This document shows positions 9,297 to 18,601 of a stretch of 64,000 nucleotides of DNA, one piece after another. Below the pieces are notes generated by a model, which was not told the DNA's origin, did no database searches, and worked only from the letters and a program-made list of their open reading frames with translations. Within the stretch, counting starts at the first letter, position 1, and each line of letters starts with the position of its first letter. The DNA is from Pseudomonas oryzihabitans (GTDB lineage Bacteria; Pseudomonadota; Gammaproteobacteria; Pseudomonadales; Pseudomonadaceae). Made by a program: the position numbers and the translations under genes. Location of the stretch: assembly GCF_024652905.1 (NCBI RefSeq), contig NZ_CP102428.1, forward strand, positions 4,324,001-4,388,000, given 5' to 3'.

Positions 9297-9915
9297 ATAC
9301 GAACGCGACGGCCAGGCGATCTATCGCCAATCCTTCGCCACCATCCGCGCCGAAGCCGATCTCTCGGCCATCCCCGCCGACCTGGAAAAGCTCGCCGTGC
9401 GGGTGATCCACGCCTGCGGCATGGTCGACGTGGTCCAGGACCTGGCCTTTTCCCCGGGTGCCGGCGCGGCCGGTCGCGGAGCGCTGGCGGCTGGCGCGCC
9501 CATCCTCTGCGATGCGCGCATGGTCGCCGAGGGCGTCACCCGCACCCGGCTGCCGGCCAACAATCAGGTGATCTGCACCCTGCACGACGAGGGGATCCGC
9601 GAGCTGGCCGTGGCCCAGGGCAACACCCGCTCGGCGGTGGCCTTGGAGCGCTGGCGGCCGCACCTGGCCGGCAGCGTGGTGGTGATCGGCAACGCCCCCA
9701 CCGCGCTGTTCTATCTGCTGGAAATGCTCGACGCCGGGGCGCCCAGGCCGGCGCTGATCCTCGGCATGCCGGTGGGCTTCGTTGGTGCCATGGAGTCCAA
9801 GGACGCCCTGGCCGCCGACAGTCGCGGCGTGCCCTACGTCATCGTCCGCGGCCGGCGCGGCGGCAGCGCCATGGCCGCCGCGGCGGTCAACGCCCTGGCC
9901 ACGGAGGTGGAGTGA
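9289..9915 (+). CDS. cobH: Precorrin-8X methylmutase
   Basis: 208 residues. It catalyses the 1,5-methyl shift from C11 to C12 that yields hydrogenobyrinic acid. The sequence begins [16 protein letters not shown] and contains VIHACGM, with the catalytic histidine in the conserved position, then [10 protein letters not shown] and GFVGAMESK, all CobH/CbiC hallmarks. The start ATG 9289-9291 lies inside the end of cobG (8-base overlap), and the stop codon shares a base with the cobI start, so the operon is tightly coupled. Confidence 0.95.
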   Translation: MLEYERDGQAIYRQSFATIRAEADLSAIPADLEKLAVRVIHACGMVDVVQDLAFSPGAGAAGRGALAAGAPILCDARMVAEGVTRTRLPANNQVICTLHDEGIRELAVAQGNTRSAVALERWRPHLAGSVVVIGNAPTALFYLLEMLDAGAPRPALILGMPVGFVGAMESKDALAADSRGVPYVIVRGRRGGSAMAAAAVNALATEVE

Positions 9916-10655
9916 TGGCCGGCCGCCTGCTCGGCCTGGGCGTCGGCCCCGGCGATCCGGAACTCATCACCCTGAAGGCCCTGCGCCTCCTGCAGGGCGC
10001 GCCGGTGGTGGCCTATTTCGTCGCCAAGGCCAAGGCCAACGCGGGCCAGGGCGGCAATGCCTATGGCGTCATCGAGGGCTATCTGCTGGACGGCCAGCAA
10101 CGCCTGCCGCTGGTCTATCCGGTGACCACCGAGAAGCTGGCGCCGCCGCTGTCCTATGAGACGGTGATCGCCGACTTCTACGACACCGCCGCCGCCCAGG
10201 TGGCCGACCATCTGGACGCCGGCCGTGACGTGGCGGTGATCTGCGAAGGCGATCCCTTCTTCTACGGCTCCTACATGTACCTGCACGACCGCCTGGCCGA
10301 GCGCTACGAGGCCCAGGTGGTGCCGGGGGTCTGCTCCATGCTCGGCGGTGTGGCCATGCTCGGTCTGCCGCTGGTCTATCGCAACCAGACCCTCACGGTG
10401 CTCTCCGGGGTGCTCTCCGCCGAGGAACTCAAGGCGCGCCTCGCCAGCGCCGACGCCGCCGTGGTGATGAAGCTCGGGCGCAATTTCGAGAAGGTGCGCC
10501 AGGTCTTGCGCGACCTGGGCCTGGACGAGCGTGCCCGCTACATCGAGCGCGCCACCATGGACAACCAGCGCATCGTCGCGCTGGACGAGGTCGAGCCCAT
10601 GGCCTCGCCGTATTTCTCGCTGGTTGTGGTGCCGGGGGTGAAATGGAAGGGTTGA
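9915..10655 (+). CDS. cobI: Precorrin-2 C20-methyltransferase
   Basis: 246 residues of the tetrapyrrole methylase family; it methylates precorrin-2 at C20 to commit it to the corrin branch. It shows [15 protein letters not shown] at the N-terminus, [12 protein letters not shown] in the middle and QVVPGVCSM, the CobI/CbiL pattern. I take ATG 9915-9917, whose A is the last base of the cobH stop; a GTG one codon earlier is also possible. It overlaps cobJ by 13 bases. Confidence 0.95.
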   Translation: MAGRLLGLGVGPGDPELITLKALRLLQGAPVVAYFVAKAKANAGQGGNAYGVIEGYLLDGQQRLPLVYPVTTEKLAPPLSYETVIADFYDTAAAQVADHLDAGRDVAVICEGDPFFYGSYMYLHDRLAERYEAQVVPGVCSMLGGVAMLGLPLVYRNQTLTVLSGVLSAEELKARLASADAAVVMKLGRNFEKVRQVLRDLGLDERARYIERATMDNQRIVALDEVEPMASPYFSLVVVPGVKWKG

Positions 10656-12313
10656 GCCCGGCCATCGTCATCCTCGGCCCCGGCGCCCTGGCCACCGCCC
10701 GCCGCTTGCAGGACGGCCTGCCGGGCAGTCTGGTGCATGGCCTGGCCGGGCGGGTCGAGGGCGATGTCAGCTACAGCGCCTTCGGCGAGCATCTGCGTGA
10801 GCTCTATCGCCAGCAGCGGCCCTTGGTGGTGCTCTGCGCCGCCGGTATCGTCATCCGCACCCTGGCGTCCTTGCTGGATGACAAGACCGCCGAGCCGCCG
10901 GTCCTGGCGGTGGCCGAAGACGGCAGCGCCGTGGTGCCGCTGCTGGGCGGCCTGGCCGGTGCCAATCGCCTGGCCCGTCAGCTGGGCACGTTGCTGGCGG
11001 TGGCCCCGGCCATCACCACCAGTGGCGAACTGAGATTCGGCACCTGCCTGCTCGATCCACCGGCCGGCTATGCCCTGGCCGACGTCGACGTGGCCAAGCA
11101 CCGGGTGGCCGATCTGCTGGCCGGCGCTCCGGTACGCATCGAGGGCGAGGCGCCCTGGCTGGATGAGGTGCCCCTGGCCCGTGACCCTGCTGCGCACCAG
11201 CGCATCCTGGTCTCGCCGCTGGCCAGTGCCGACGACCACACCCTGCTCATCCATCCCCGCGCCGTGCTGGTGGCGGTACGCGCCGATGCCACCGCTGCCG
11301 CCGTCACCGAACTGCTTGCCAGCACCGGCTATGCGCCAGGTGCCGTGGCAGTGCTGCTGGCGCGGGCGGAAGACATGGCCGTGCCCGGCCTGGCCGAGCT
11401 GAGCCAGGCACTGGATGTGCCGTTGAGATTCGTCGACGCGAACACGCCGGACTTCGCCCTGACGACGGTGGAACGGGCCCAGGAGCGGGGCATCGCCCTG
11501 CACCTGCATGACCGGCCCCTGGACACCGAGGACCTCGGCCAGCACCGCGGACGCCTCAGCGTGGTGGGCCTAGGCCCCGGTGCGGCCGAACTCATGGCAC
11601 CGGTGGTACGCCGCGCCCTGGACCAGGCCGAGGACGTGCTCGGCTACGCGACCTACGTGCAGATGGCCGGCCCCCTGCGCCCGGACCAACTGGCCCATGC
11701 CAGCGACAACCGTGAAGAATTGCAGCGTGCCCGCCATGCCTTCGAACTGGCCGCCAGCGGTCGTCAGGTGGTCATGGTGTCGTCCGGCGATCCGGGGGTC
11801 TTCGCCATGGCCGCTGCGGTACTGGAGGTGCTGGAAGGCGCCGATGATCCGCGCTGGGCGGCGGTGGAGCTGGAGATCCTGCCGGGCATCACCGCGGCCA
11901 TGGCCAGCGCCGCCCTGGCCGGGGCGCCCCTGGGCCACGACTTCTGCCTGATCTCCCTGTCCGACAACCTCAAGCCCTGGGCGGTGATCGAGCAGCGCCT
12001 GCGCCAGGCCGCAGCAGCGGACCTGGCCATGGCCTTCTACAACCCCATCTCCAAGGCTCGCCCGCACCAGCTGGAGCGGGCGCTGGACGTCTTGCGCAGC
12101 TGCCGCTCGGCGAACACCCCGGTGATCCTCGGTCGCGACGTCGGCCGTCCGGGTGGCGGTCTCGAATACACCAGCCTCGGCGCCCTGCGCAGCGACATGG
12201 TGGATTCGCGCACCCTGGTGATCCTCGGCTCCAGCCATACCCGGCGCTTTCCGCGGGCCGATGGCGGCGAGTGGGTCTATACGCCGCGCTGGTATGATCC
12301 GGAATTGTTATAA
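10643..12313 (+). CDS. cobJ: CbiG-like domain fused to precorrin-3B C17-methyltransferase
   Basis: 556 residues, about twice the size of a stand-alone CobJ. Residues 1 to about 290 resemble CbiG/CobE-type proteins ([31 protein letters not shown], and a later CobE-like [17 protein letters not shown] region). From about residue 300 the tetrapyrrole methylase domain begins ([52 protein letters not shown]). The C-terminal domain methylates C17 and contracts the ring. The N-terminal domain may help in lactone opening or substrate handling; that is inference. Similar fusions are known in pseudomonads. It ends the cobGHIJ operon and is followed by a cobalamin riboswitch. Confidence 0.92.
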   Translation: MEGLSPAIVILGPGALATARRLQDGLPGSLVHGLAGRVEGDVSYSAFGEHLRELYRQQRPLVVLCAAGIVIRTLASLLDDKTAEPPVLAVAEDGSAVVPLLGGLAGANRLARQLGTLLAVAPAITTSGELRFGTCLLDPPAGYALADVDVAKHRVADLLAGAPVRIEGEAPWLDEVPLARDPAAHQRILVSPLASADDHTLLIHPRAVLVAVRADATAAAVTELLASTGYAPGAVAVLLARAEDMAVPGLAELSQALDVPLRFVDANTPDFALTTVERAQERGIALHLHDRPLDTEDLGQHRGRLSVVGLGPGAAELMAPVVRRALDQAEDVLGYATYVQMAGPLRPDQLAHASDNREELQRARHAFELAASGRQVVMVSSGDPGVFAMAAAVLEVLEGADDPRWAAVELEILPGITAAMASAALAGAPLGHDFCLISLSDNLKPWAVIEQRLRQAAAADLAMAFYNPISKARPHQLERALDVLRSCRSANTPVILGRDVGRPGGGLEYTSLGALRSDMVDSRTLVILGSSHTRRFPRADGGEWVYTPRWYDPELL

Positions 12314-12329
12314 AGTAACATTTAATGCT

Positions 12330-12455
12330 TGAATCCTGGTCGCCGCTGGCCCACCCTCGGCGACCTTCCTGTTCCCTGGCGGGAAGCCGGTGAGAGTCCG
12401 GCGCGGTCGCGCCACTGTGAGCTTCGTAAGAAGCGAGCCAGACCTCGCCAGGGGA
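12330..12455 (+). promoter_or_regulatory. Cobalamin riboswitch
   Basis: The core of the B12 aptamer is clear: GGGAAGCCGGTGAGAGTCCG at 12381-12400, then GCGGTCGCGCCACTGTGA with the B12-box-like element to 12420, and GAGCCAGACCT at 12435-12445. CCTGGCG (12375-12381) pairs with CGCCAGG (12446-12452) to close the aptamer, and a separate stem GGTCGCCG/CGGCGACC lies at 12338-12365. It sits between cobJ and the importer gene; the ribosome site AAGGAGAG at 12488-12495 is the likely output, sequestered when adenosylcobalamin binds. Confidence 0.92.
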
Positions 12456-12497
12456 TACCCATCATCCACAAGGGACGCGTCATCCCAAGGAGAGTCC

Positions 12498-13514
12498 ATG
12501 CTTCGCCGTCTTTCACCGCTGCTCGCCGCCGGCCTGCTATCTGTTTCCGCCCTTAGCGCCCAGGCCGCCACGACCTATCCGCTGACCATCCACAACTGCG
12601 GTCGCGACCTAGTCTTCGAGCGTGCGCCCCAACGGCTGGTCAGTCTGGGTCAGGCCAGTACCGAGTTGCTCTTGCGCCTGGGCGTGGGCGCGCGCTTGGT
12701 GGGTACCGGGGTCTGGTTCGGCGGCCTGCCGAAGGACCTGCAGGAGGAGGGCAAGGGCATTCCGCGCCTGGCCGACAACGCCCCCAGCTTCGAAGCCGTG
12801 GTCGGCACCCGGCCGGACCTGGTGGCGGCGCAGTACACCTATCACGTCGGCCCCGGCGGCGAGGTGGCGGACTTCCCCCGCTTCGCCAAGCTGGGCATCG
12901 CCGCCTATGTGGCGCCCAGCGATTGCGAAGGCAAGGCGGTGACCGCCGATTCCAACAGCGACGGCAGCCGCAGCGCGCCCTTCGACATGCAGCTGGTGAC
13001 CCGCGAGGCCCAGGAGCTGGCGGCCATTCTCGATGTGCAGCCGGCCGGCAAGCAGTTGGTCGCCGAGCTGGACCGCCGCATCGCCGCCGCCGGGGAGCAG
13101 GCCAAGGCTGCCGGGGTCCAGGGGCGTTCGGTGCTGTTCTGGTTTTCCAGTCCGCGCCTGGAAGGCGATCCCTGGGTCGCTGGCAACCTGGGCGCACCGG
13201 CCTGGATCGCCCGTTCCCTGGGCCTGCGCAACGTGGTCGACAGCGCCGAGGAATGGCCAGCGGTGAGCTGGGAACGTATCGCCAGTCTGGACCCTGACTA
13301 TATCGTGGTGGCGCGCATGGACCGCCGTCTCTATCCCGCCGATGACGTCGACAAGAAGCTGGCCTTCCTGCGCAGCGATCCCCTGACCCGCGAATTGCGC
13401 GCGGTGCGCGAGAACCACCTACTGGTGGTGGACGCCCCGACCCTCAATCCCTCGCTGCGGGTGGTGGACAGCGTCGAGACCCTGGCCGCCGACCTGGCCA
13501 AGCCGCAACCATGA
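12498..13514 (+). CDS. Corrinoid ABC transporter, periplasmic binding protein (BtuF-like)
   Basis: 338 residues with a clear Sec signal peptide (cleavage near SALSAQA-ATT). It has a Fe-B12 periplasmic binding fold, with RLVSLGQASTELLLRLG in the first lobe and RSVLFWFSSPR in the second. It lies 4-base-overlapped with a permease and followed by an ATPase, forming a complete class II importer. The cobalamin riboswitch directly upstream indicates that the cargo is a corrinoid (cobalamin, cobinamide) or a related compound; sequence alone cannot separate these from iron chelates. The start ATG 12498-12500 has a good ribosome site 3-10 bases before it. Confidence 0.82.
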   Translation: MLRRLSPLLAAGLLSVSALSAQAATTYPLTIHNCGRDLVFERAPQRLVSLGQASTELLLRLGVGARLVGTGVWFGGLPKDLQEEGKGIPRLADNAPSFEAVVGTRPDLVAAQYTYHVGPGGEVADFPRFAKLGIAAYVAPSDCEGKAVTADSNSDGSRSAPFDMQLVTREAQELAAILDVQPAGKQLVAELDRRIAAAGEQAKAAGVQGRSVLFWFSSPRLEGDPWVAGNLGAPAWIARSLGLRNVVDSAEEWPAVSWERIASLDPDYIVVARMDRRLYPADDVDKKLAFLRSDPLTRELRAVRENHLLVVDAPTLNPSLRVVDSVETLAADLAKPQP

Positions 13515-14545
13515 GCCTGCCCCTGGCGGCCGAGGGGGCCCGGCCCTGGCGCTGGCTGCTGGGCCTGACCGCCGTGCTGGCGCTGGCGGCGAGCGTGGTG
13601 CTGGCGGCCTCCTTCGGCGAGATGCCCATCGCCCCGCTGACCAGTCTGCAGGCCATCGCCAACGGCCTGGGCCTGGGGCCCTATCCGGTGGAGCGCATCG
13701 TCCAGGGCATCGTCTGGGAATACCGCCTCAGTCGCGCCCTGGTGGCGGCCTGCTGCGGCGCCGGCCTGGCGGTCTCCGGCGCCATCCTCCAGGCGCTGCT
13801 GCGCAACGCCCTGGCCGAACCCTATGTGCTGGGGCTGTCGGCCGGCGCCTCCACCGGCGCGGTGCTGGTGATGCTGTTGGGCGTCGGCGGCGGGGTGCTC
13901 GGGGTCTCGCTCGGCGCCTTTCTCGGCGCGGTGCTGGCCTTCGCCGTGGTGCTGCCCTTTCTGGGCAGTGGCGGCAGCACCCGCATCATCCTCGCCGGGG
14001 TGGCCGCCTCCCAGCTGTTCAATGCCCTGACCGCCTACATCGTCGCCACCGCGGCCAACGCCGAGCAGGCGCGCAGCGTGATGTTCTGGCTGCTCGGCAG
14101 CCTGGCCGGGGTGCGCTGGCCGGACGTCTGGCTAGCCGCCGGGGTGGTGCTCGCGGGGCTGCTGGTGTGCCTGGCCTGCGCCCGGGCGCTGGACGCCTTT
14201 GCCTTTGGCGAGGACGCCGCCGCCAGCCTGGGCGTGGCGGTGGGGCCGCTGCGCCTGCTGCTGCTGGCGGTCACCGGCCTGATCACCGCCTGCCTGGTCA
14301 GCCTGGTGGGCGCGGTGGGCTTCGTCGGTCTGGTGATTCCCCATGTGGCACGCTTCCTGGTCGGCCCCGGGCATGGTCGGCTGCTGCCCACCTGCGCGCT
14401 GATCGGCGCCCTCTTCATGGTGCTGGCCGACATCGTCGCCCGCACCCTGGTGGCCAAGCAGACCCTGCCCATCGGCGTGGTCACCGCCCTGGTCGGCGCG
14501 CCGGCCTTCGCCTTCATCCTCTATCGCGCGCGGGAGGTCCGATGA
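13511..14545 (+). CDS. Corrinoid ABC transporter permease (FecCD/BtuC family)
   Basis: 344-residue integral membrane protein with about nine to ten hydrophobic segments. Family marks include the segment EYRLSRALVAACCGAGLAVS, then ALLRNALAEPYVLGLSAGAS, FLGSGGSTRIILAGVA and VGFVGLVIPHVARFL. It overlaps the binding-protein gene by 4 bases and the ATPase gene by 4 bases. It forms the inner-membrane channel of the importer expressed from the B12 riboswitch transcript. Confidence 0.88.
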   Translation: MSLPLAAEGARPWRWLLGLTAVLALAASVVLAASFGEMPIAPLTSLQAIANGLGLGPYPVERIVQGIVWEYRLSRALVAACCGAGLAVSGAILQALLRNALAEPYVLGLSAGASTGAVLVMLLGVGGGVLGVSLGAFLGAVLAFAVVLPFLGSGGSTRIILAGVAASQLFNALTAYIVATAANAEQARSVMFWLLGSLAGVRWPDVWLAAGVVLAGLLVCLACARALDAFAFGEDAAASLGVAVGPLRLLLLAVTGLITACLVSLVGAVGFVGLVIPHVARFLVGPGHGRLLPTCALIGALFMVLADIVARTLVAKQTLPIGVVTALVGAPAFAFILYRAREVR

Positions 14546-15306
14546 GCCTGGCCGCGCGGGACGTGGCCTGGAGCGCCGGCGGCCAGCCGATCCTCCGCGG
14601 GGTGACGCTGGCGGTGCCGCCCGGAGGGGTACTGGGGCTGCTCGGCCCCAATGGCTCGGGCAAGTCCAGTCTGCTGCGGCTATTGGCCGGGCTGCGGCGG
14701 CCAGAGGAGGGCCGGGTCAGCCTCGACGAGACGCCCCTGCAGGACCTGCGTCGTCGCGACCTGGCGCGCCGGGTGGCCCTGGTGGAGCAGCAGGCCGGTA
14801 CCGAGGCCGATCTGTCGGTGGCCGAGGTGGTGCGCCTGGGCCGCACACCCCATCGCGGCCTGCTCGACGCCTGGAGCGCGCGCGATGCCGAAGTCTGCCA
14901 GCGCGCCCTGGCCCAGGTGGGACTGGTCGACAAGGCCGCCCGCCGTTGGCACAGCCTCTCGGGTGGCGAACGCCAGCGCGCCCAGATCGCCCGCGCCCTG
15001 GCCCAGGAGCCCAGCGAACTCCTGCTGGACGAACCCACCAATCACCTGGATATCCAGCACCAGCTGGAAATCCTCGACCTGGTCCGCCGCCTGCCGGCCA
15101 CCTGCGTGCTGGCGATCCACGATCTCAACCTCGCCGCGCTGTTCTGCGATCGCCTGGCGGTGCTGCGCGACGGTCGCCTGGTCGCCGAAGGCGCCCCGGC
15201 CGCGGTGCTGACGGCCGCGCTGATCCAGCAGGTCTGGGGCGTGAAGGCGCAGGTGACGCTGGACGGCCCCGACGGTCGGCCGACGATCCGCTATCGGCTG
15301 GATTGA
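14542..15306 (+). CDS. Corrinoid ABC transporter ATP-binding protein (BtuD-like)
   Basis: 254-residue ATPase. Walker A is GPNGSGKSS, the signature is LSGGERQRAQIARAL, Walker B is LLLDEPTNHLD, and the switch histidine is in LAIHDLN. The start ATG 14542-14544 overlaps the permease stop. It energises the BtuCF-like complex; the three genes and the riboswitch form one unit. Its 3' end overlaps the convergent Mpo1-like gene by 16 bases. Confidence 0.9.
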   Translation: MSLAARDVAWSAGGQPILRGVTLAVPPGGVLGLLGPNGSGKSSLLRLLAGLRRPEEGRVSLDETPLQDLRRRDLARRVALVEQQAGTEADLSVAEVVRLGRTPHRGLLDAWSARDAEVCQRALAQVGLVDKAARRWHSLSGGERQRAQIARALAQEPSELLLDEPTNHLDIQHQLEILDLVRRLPATCVLAIHDLNLAALFCDRLAVLRDGRLVAEGAPAAVLTAALIQQVWGVKAQVTLDGPDGRPTIRYRLD

Positions 15307-15809
15307 CGGCGCCGTACCGGGCCAGCCCGCTCTTCAATCGCCTGCCTGAGCTGCGGGCGACCACCCAGCCAGAAGACCGCTTCGGTGGCGATGAACAGCG
15401 GACCGATGGCCAGACCGGCCAGGTCGTCGAGAAAGGCCGGCTTGCGTCCTTCATAGTGATGGCCCACGAACTGGATGGCCCAGCCGACCAGGAACAGACC
15501 CAGCCCCCAGCCCAGCCAGACGCCCGTGGTCCGGGCCGCCAGCGTGGCACCCAGCCAGAGGGCAAGACCAAGCAGCACGCTCATCAGCAGTCCCAGCGGC
15601 CGATCCAGGCGCAGGTAGAAGACCGCCACCGCCCCGGCCACCGGTACCGCGGGCGACAGCGGCCAGCCGGCCAGGCTGAAAACCGGTCGCGACAGCAGGA
15701 TGGCCACCGCCAGCACGATCAGCAGGATGCCGGGAAAGTGGCTGGCGATGTTGCGCGGATCACGGTGGTAGCTCGCGTACTGGCTGAGATGATCTTCCAG
15801 GGTCTTCAT
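15291..15809 (-). CDS. Mpo1-like (DUF962) membrane protein
   Basis: 172 residues with several hydrophobic segments. It has the family hallmarks YASYHRDPRNIASHFPG near the N-terminus and WAIQFVGHHYEGRKPAFLDD in the C-terminal half; the paired histidines are the proposed iron ligands. The yeast relative Mpo1 is an Fe(II)-dependent 2-hydroxy fatty acid dioxygenase in alpha-oxidation; bacterial members are mostly untested. I use ATG 15807-15809 because the family begins MKTLEDHL; an upstream in-frame start would add 13 unrelated residues. No functional link to its neighbours is evident. Confidence 0.8.
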   Translation of the reverse strand: MKTLEDHLSQYASYHRDPRNIASHFPGILLIVLAVAILLSRPVFSLAGWPLSPAVPVAGAVAVFYLRLDRPLGLLMSVLLGLALWLGATLAARTTGVWLGWGLGLFLVGWAIQFVGHHYEGRKPAFLDDLAGLAIGPLFIATEAVFWLGGRPQLRQAIEERAGPVRRRQSSR

Positions 15810-15895
15810 CGGCAGGCATCCAGGCGGCTGGGCGGGAAGCCTCAGCATGCACCGGGAAGACCCTGCGCGTCAGCGGGCACCAGGAGAAATGCGAT

Positions 15896-15926
15896 TGCGA
15901 TAATCGCCCACTCGCTCGATAATCGA
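15896..15926. promoter_or_regulatory. PcaR-type operator upstream of pcaR
   Basis: Two 11-base palindromic cores occur in series: GCGATAATCGC (15897-15907) and TCGATAATCGA (15916-15926). They match the CGATAATCG centre of the PcaR site known from P. putida (GTTCGATAATCGCAC). They lie 27-57 bases before the pcaR start, as expected for autoregulation. Confidence 0.75.
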
Positions 15927-15952
15927 TCAAAAGCCTGCCGAGGACCGGTCCG

Positions 15953-16807
15953 ATGGACGATAACCGCACCGCTCACGCCACGGGCCTGCCGCCACTGGCC
16001 GCGCCGCCCATCATCGCCTCGCCGGCCAAGCGCATCGAAGCCTTCACCGGCGACCCCAACTTCATGACCTCCCTGGCCCGCGGCCTGGCGGTCATCCATG
16101 CCTTCCAGGAGCGCAAGCGCCAGCTGACCATCGCCCAGATCAGCCATCGCACCGAGATCCCGCGCGCCGCGGTGCGCCGCTGCCTGCATACCCTGATGAA
16201 GCTGGGCTACGTCACCACCGACGGCCGCACCTACTCGCTGCTGCCCAAGGTGCTGACCCTGGGGCATGCCTACCTGTCGTCCACGCCGCTGGCGGTCACC
16301 GCCCAGCCGGTGCTCGATCGCTTGAGCGAGCAACTGCACGAGGCCTGCTCCATGGCCACCCTGGAAGGCGACGAGATCCTCTACATCGCCCGCTCGGCGA
16401 CGCCGCAGCGATTGATCTCGGTGGACCTCAGCGTCGGCAGCCGGCTGCCGGCCTATTGCACCTCCATGGGCCGCATCCTGCTCGCCGCCCTGGACGATGC
16501 CGCCCTGCACGACTACCTGGAACACGCCGACCTGCAGGCCAAGACCAGCCGCACCCTCTATCAGCCGCCAGCGCTCATCGAGTGCCTGGGCCAGGTGCGC
16601 CAGCAGGGCTACGTCATCGTCGACCAGGAGCTGGAAGTGGGGCTGAGATCCCTGGCGGTGCCCCTGAGAGACGCCGCTGGCCAGGTGCTGGCGGCACTCA
16701 ACGTCGGCACCCACGCCAGTCGGGTCAGTCGCCAGGAACTGGAGACGCGCTTCCTGCCGGTGCTGCTGGCGGCCAGCCAGGAATTGAGTACCCGGCTGTT
16801 TCACTAG
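15953..16807 (+). CDS. pcaR: IclR-family regulator of the beta-ketoadipate pathway
   Basis: 284 residues. An N-terminal winged helix (about residues 42-105, including TIAQISHRTEIPRAAVRR) is followed by the IclR effector domain (RLPAYCTSMGRILLAAL, VDQELEVGLRSLAVP). PcaR activates pca genes in response to beta-ketoadipate and represses itself. The gene precedes pcaK and carries CGATAATCG palindromes in front of it, in front of pcaK and in front of pcaI, which supports the assignment beyond family level. ATG 15953 is used; the acidic, alanine-rich N-terminal tail of about 30 residues is normal for PcaR. Confidence 0.93.
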   Translation: MDDNRTAHATGLPPLAAPPIIASPAKRIEAFTGDPNFMTSLARGLAVIHAFQERKRQLTIAQISHRTEIPRAAVRRCLHTLMKLGYVTTDGRTYSLLPKVLTLGHAYLSSTPLAVTAQPVLDRLSEQLHEACSMATLEGDEILYIARSATPQRLISVDLSVGSRLPAYCTSMGRILLAALDDAALHDYLEHADLQAKTSRTLYQPPALIECLGQVRQQGYVIVDQELEVGLRSLAVPLRDAAGQVLAALNVGTHASRVSRQELETRFLPVLLAASQELSTRLFH

Positions 16808-16816
16808 CGAATCTGG

Positions 16817-16846
16817 TCGATTATCGGCCATATCGCCGATAATCGA
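16817..16846. promoter_or_regulatory. PcaR-type operator upstream of pcaK
   Basis: A perfect 12-base inverted repeat: TCGATTATCGGC at 16817-16828 and GCCGATAATCGA at 16835-16846, with a 6-base spacer. Each arm contains the PcaR core. It starts just after the pcaR stop and lies about 80 bases before the pcaK start. Confidence 0.78.
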
Positions 16847-16925
16847 ATTGTCAGCTGTTCGGAGTTGGGCTTAACGTCGGCGCAGTGGCGCACTACGCCG
16901 ATAACAACAACACGAGCAGACCACC

Positions 16926-18302
16926 ATGACGCAAACCCTCGCGGGCGCCGTGCCCCTGGCCGACCATCCGGCCACGGCGACAGCCGGCACCCTGGACGTC
17001 CAGCAGTTCATCAATCGCCAGGCGCTGTCCGCCTACCAGTGGCGCATCGTCGCCCTGTGCTTTCTGATCGTCTTTCTCGATGGGCTGGACACCGCGGCCA
17101 TGGGCTTCATCGCCCCGGCGCTGTCGGTGGAGTGGGGCATCGCACGCGCCAGCCTGGGGCCAGTGATGAGCGCCGCTCTGGGCGGCATGGTCTTTGGTGC
17201 CCTGGGTTCCGGCCCGCTGGCCGATCGCTTCGGCCGCAAGGGCGTGCTGGTGGTCGCCACCTTCATCTTTGGCGGCTTCAGCCTGCTGTCGGCCTTCAGC
17301 GCCAACCTCGAACAGCTGGTGATCCTGAGATTTCTCACCGGCCTGGGCCTGGGCGCGGCCATGCCCAACGCCACCACGCTGCTCTCGGAATACACCCCCG
17401 AGCGCCTCAAGTCGCTGCTGGTGACCAGCATGTTCTGCGGCTTCAACCTGGGCATGGCCGGCGGCGGTTTCGTCTCGGCCTGGATGATCCCGGCCTATGG
17501 CTGGCACAGCCTGCTGGTGCTGGGTGGCGTGCTGCCCCTGGCGCTGGCCGTGGTGCTGCTGCTCTGGCTGCCGGAATCGGCGCGCTATCTGGTGGTGCAC
17601 GGCAAGAGCGCCGAGCGCATCCGCCGGGTATTGGCGCCCATCGGTCGCGAGGCCGCCGAGGCCCGGCACTTCGTGGTGCCCGAGCAGAAGTCGGTCAAGA
17701 CCGGCAACGTCTTCGCGGTGATCTTCAACCGCAACTACAGCGCCGGCACCCTGTTGCTGTGGCTGACCTATTTCATGGGCCTGGTGATCGTCTACCTGCT
17801 CACCAGCTGGCTGCCGACGCTGATGCGCGACGCCGGCGCCAGCCTGGAGCAGGCCGCCCTGATCGGCGCGCTGTTCCAGTTCGGCGGGGTGCTCAGCGCG
17901 GTCTTCGTCGGCTGGGCCATGGACAGATTCAATCCGCACAAGGTGATCGGCCTGTTCTATGCCCTGGCCGGGATCTTCGCCTACTGCGTCGGCCAGAGCC
18001 TGGGCCAGGTCGCCCTGGTGGCCACCCTGGTGCTGGTGGCCGGCATGTGCATCAACGGCGCCCAGTCGGCCATGCCCTCGCTGGCGGCGCGCTACTACCC
18101 GACCCATGGCCGCGCCACCGGGGTGTCCTGGATGCTCGGCATCGGCCGCTTCGGCGCCATCACTGGCGCCTGGATGGGCGCGACCCTGCTGGGCCTGGGC
18201 TGGACCTTCACCCAGGTGCTCACCGCGCTGCTCCTGCCCGCGGGTCTCGCGGCCCTGGCCGTGCTGATCAAGGGCGTGGTCAGCCACGCCGACGCGACCT
18301 GA
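16926..18302 (+). CDS. pcaK: 4-hydroxybenzoate/protocatechuate MFS transporter
   Basis: 458 residues, 12 predicted membrane segments, aromatic acid:H+ symporter family. The conserved loop-2 motif GPLADRFGRKGVLV is present, and the first membrane helix carries DGLDTAAMGFIAPAL with the acidic residues needed for transport in PcaK. It imports 4-hydroxybenzoate and serves as a chemotaxis partner in P. putida. It lies 118 bases after pcaR behind a PcaR operator. In most pseudomonads pcaF follows directly; here an unrelated block of about 9.6 kb intervenes. Confidence 0.92.
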   Translation: MTQTLAGAVPLADHPATATAGTLDVQQFINRQALSAYQWRIVALCFLIVFLDGLDTAAMGFIAPALSVEWGIARASLGPVMSAALGGMVFGALGSGPLADRFGRKGVLVVATFIFGGFSLLSAFSANLEQLVILRFLTGLGLGAAMPNATTLLSEYTPERLKSLLVTSMFCGFNLGMAGGGFVSAWMIPAYGWHSLLVLGGVLPLALAVVLLLWLPESARYLVVHGKSAERIRRVLAPIGREAAEARHFVVPEQKSVKTGNVFAVIFNRNYSAGTLLLWLTYFMGLVIVYLLTSWLPTLMRDAGASLEQAALIGALFQFGGVLSAVFVGWAMDRFNPHKVIGLFYALAGIFAYCVGQSLGQVALVATLVLVAGMCINGAQSAMPSLAARYYPTHGRATGVSWMLGIGRFGAITGAWMGATLLGLGWTFTQVLTALLLPAGLAALAVLIKGVVSHADAT

Positions 18303-18398
18303 GGTCGACGGCTTTCCTTTGCCGGTGGCGGGCGCTAGGCGCAGGCGCTGCCACCGCGTAAAGTTGCACCCTTTGCTAGCTTCGCAGTCACCCGCCCT

Positions 18399-18571
18399 AG
18401 AGCCTGTCCATAATCTGCTGCGCGTCGGCCAAACAGCGTTGAAACCCCCTGGGTCGCCAGCCCGGTCGGAATGCTCATTTACTTTGCGTAAACTCGAGCG
18501 CGAGTCCGATCCGCTTCCTCAGGCCTTTTCGCCTTGTTTAGCTCTAGCTCGCGAGATTATGAATAGGCTCT
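18399..18571. repeat. 173-bp MITE-like element
   Basis: It is bounded by an 18-base inverted repeat with 16 matches: AGAGCCTGTCCATAATCT (18399-18416) and, inverted, AGATTATGAATAGGCTCT (18554-18571). It encodes nothing. Inside, 18467 onward carries the core CGGAATGCTCATTTAC-N5-GTAAACTC that also occurs in three other elements of this window. It lies just after pcaK, at the point where the pca cluster is interrupted. Confidence 0.75.
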
Positions 18572-18601
18572 TGGAGCGGGTGCAGACGTCCAAGGGGTTC
18601 C

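Noticed and set aside
16893-18287. Minus-strand open frame opposite pcaK
   Set aside because: Antisense shadow; His/Gln/Gly-rich with no motif, while the plus strand encodes a clear MFS protein.
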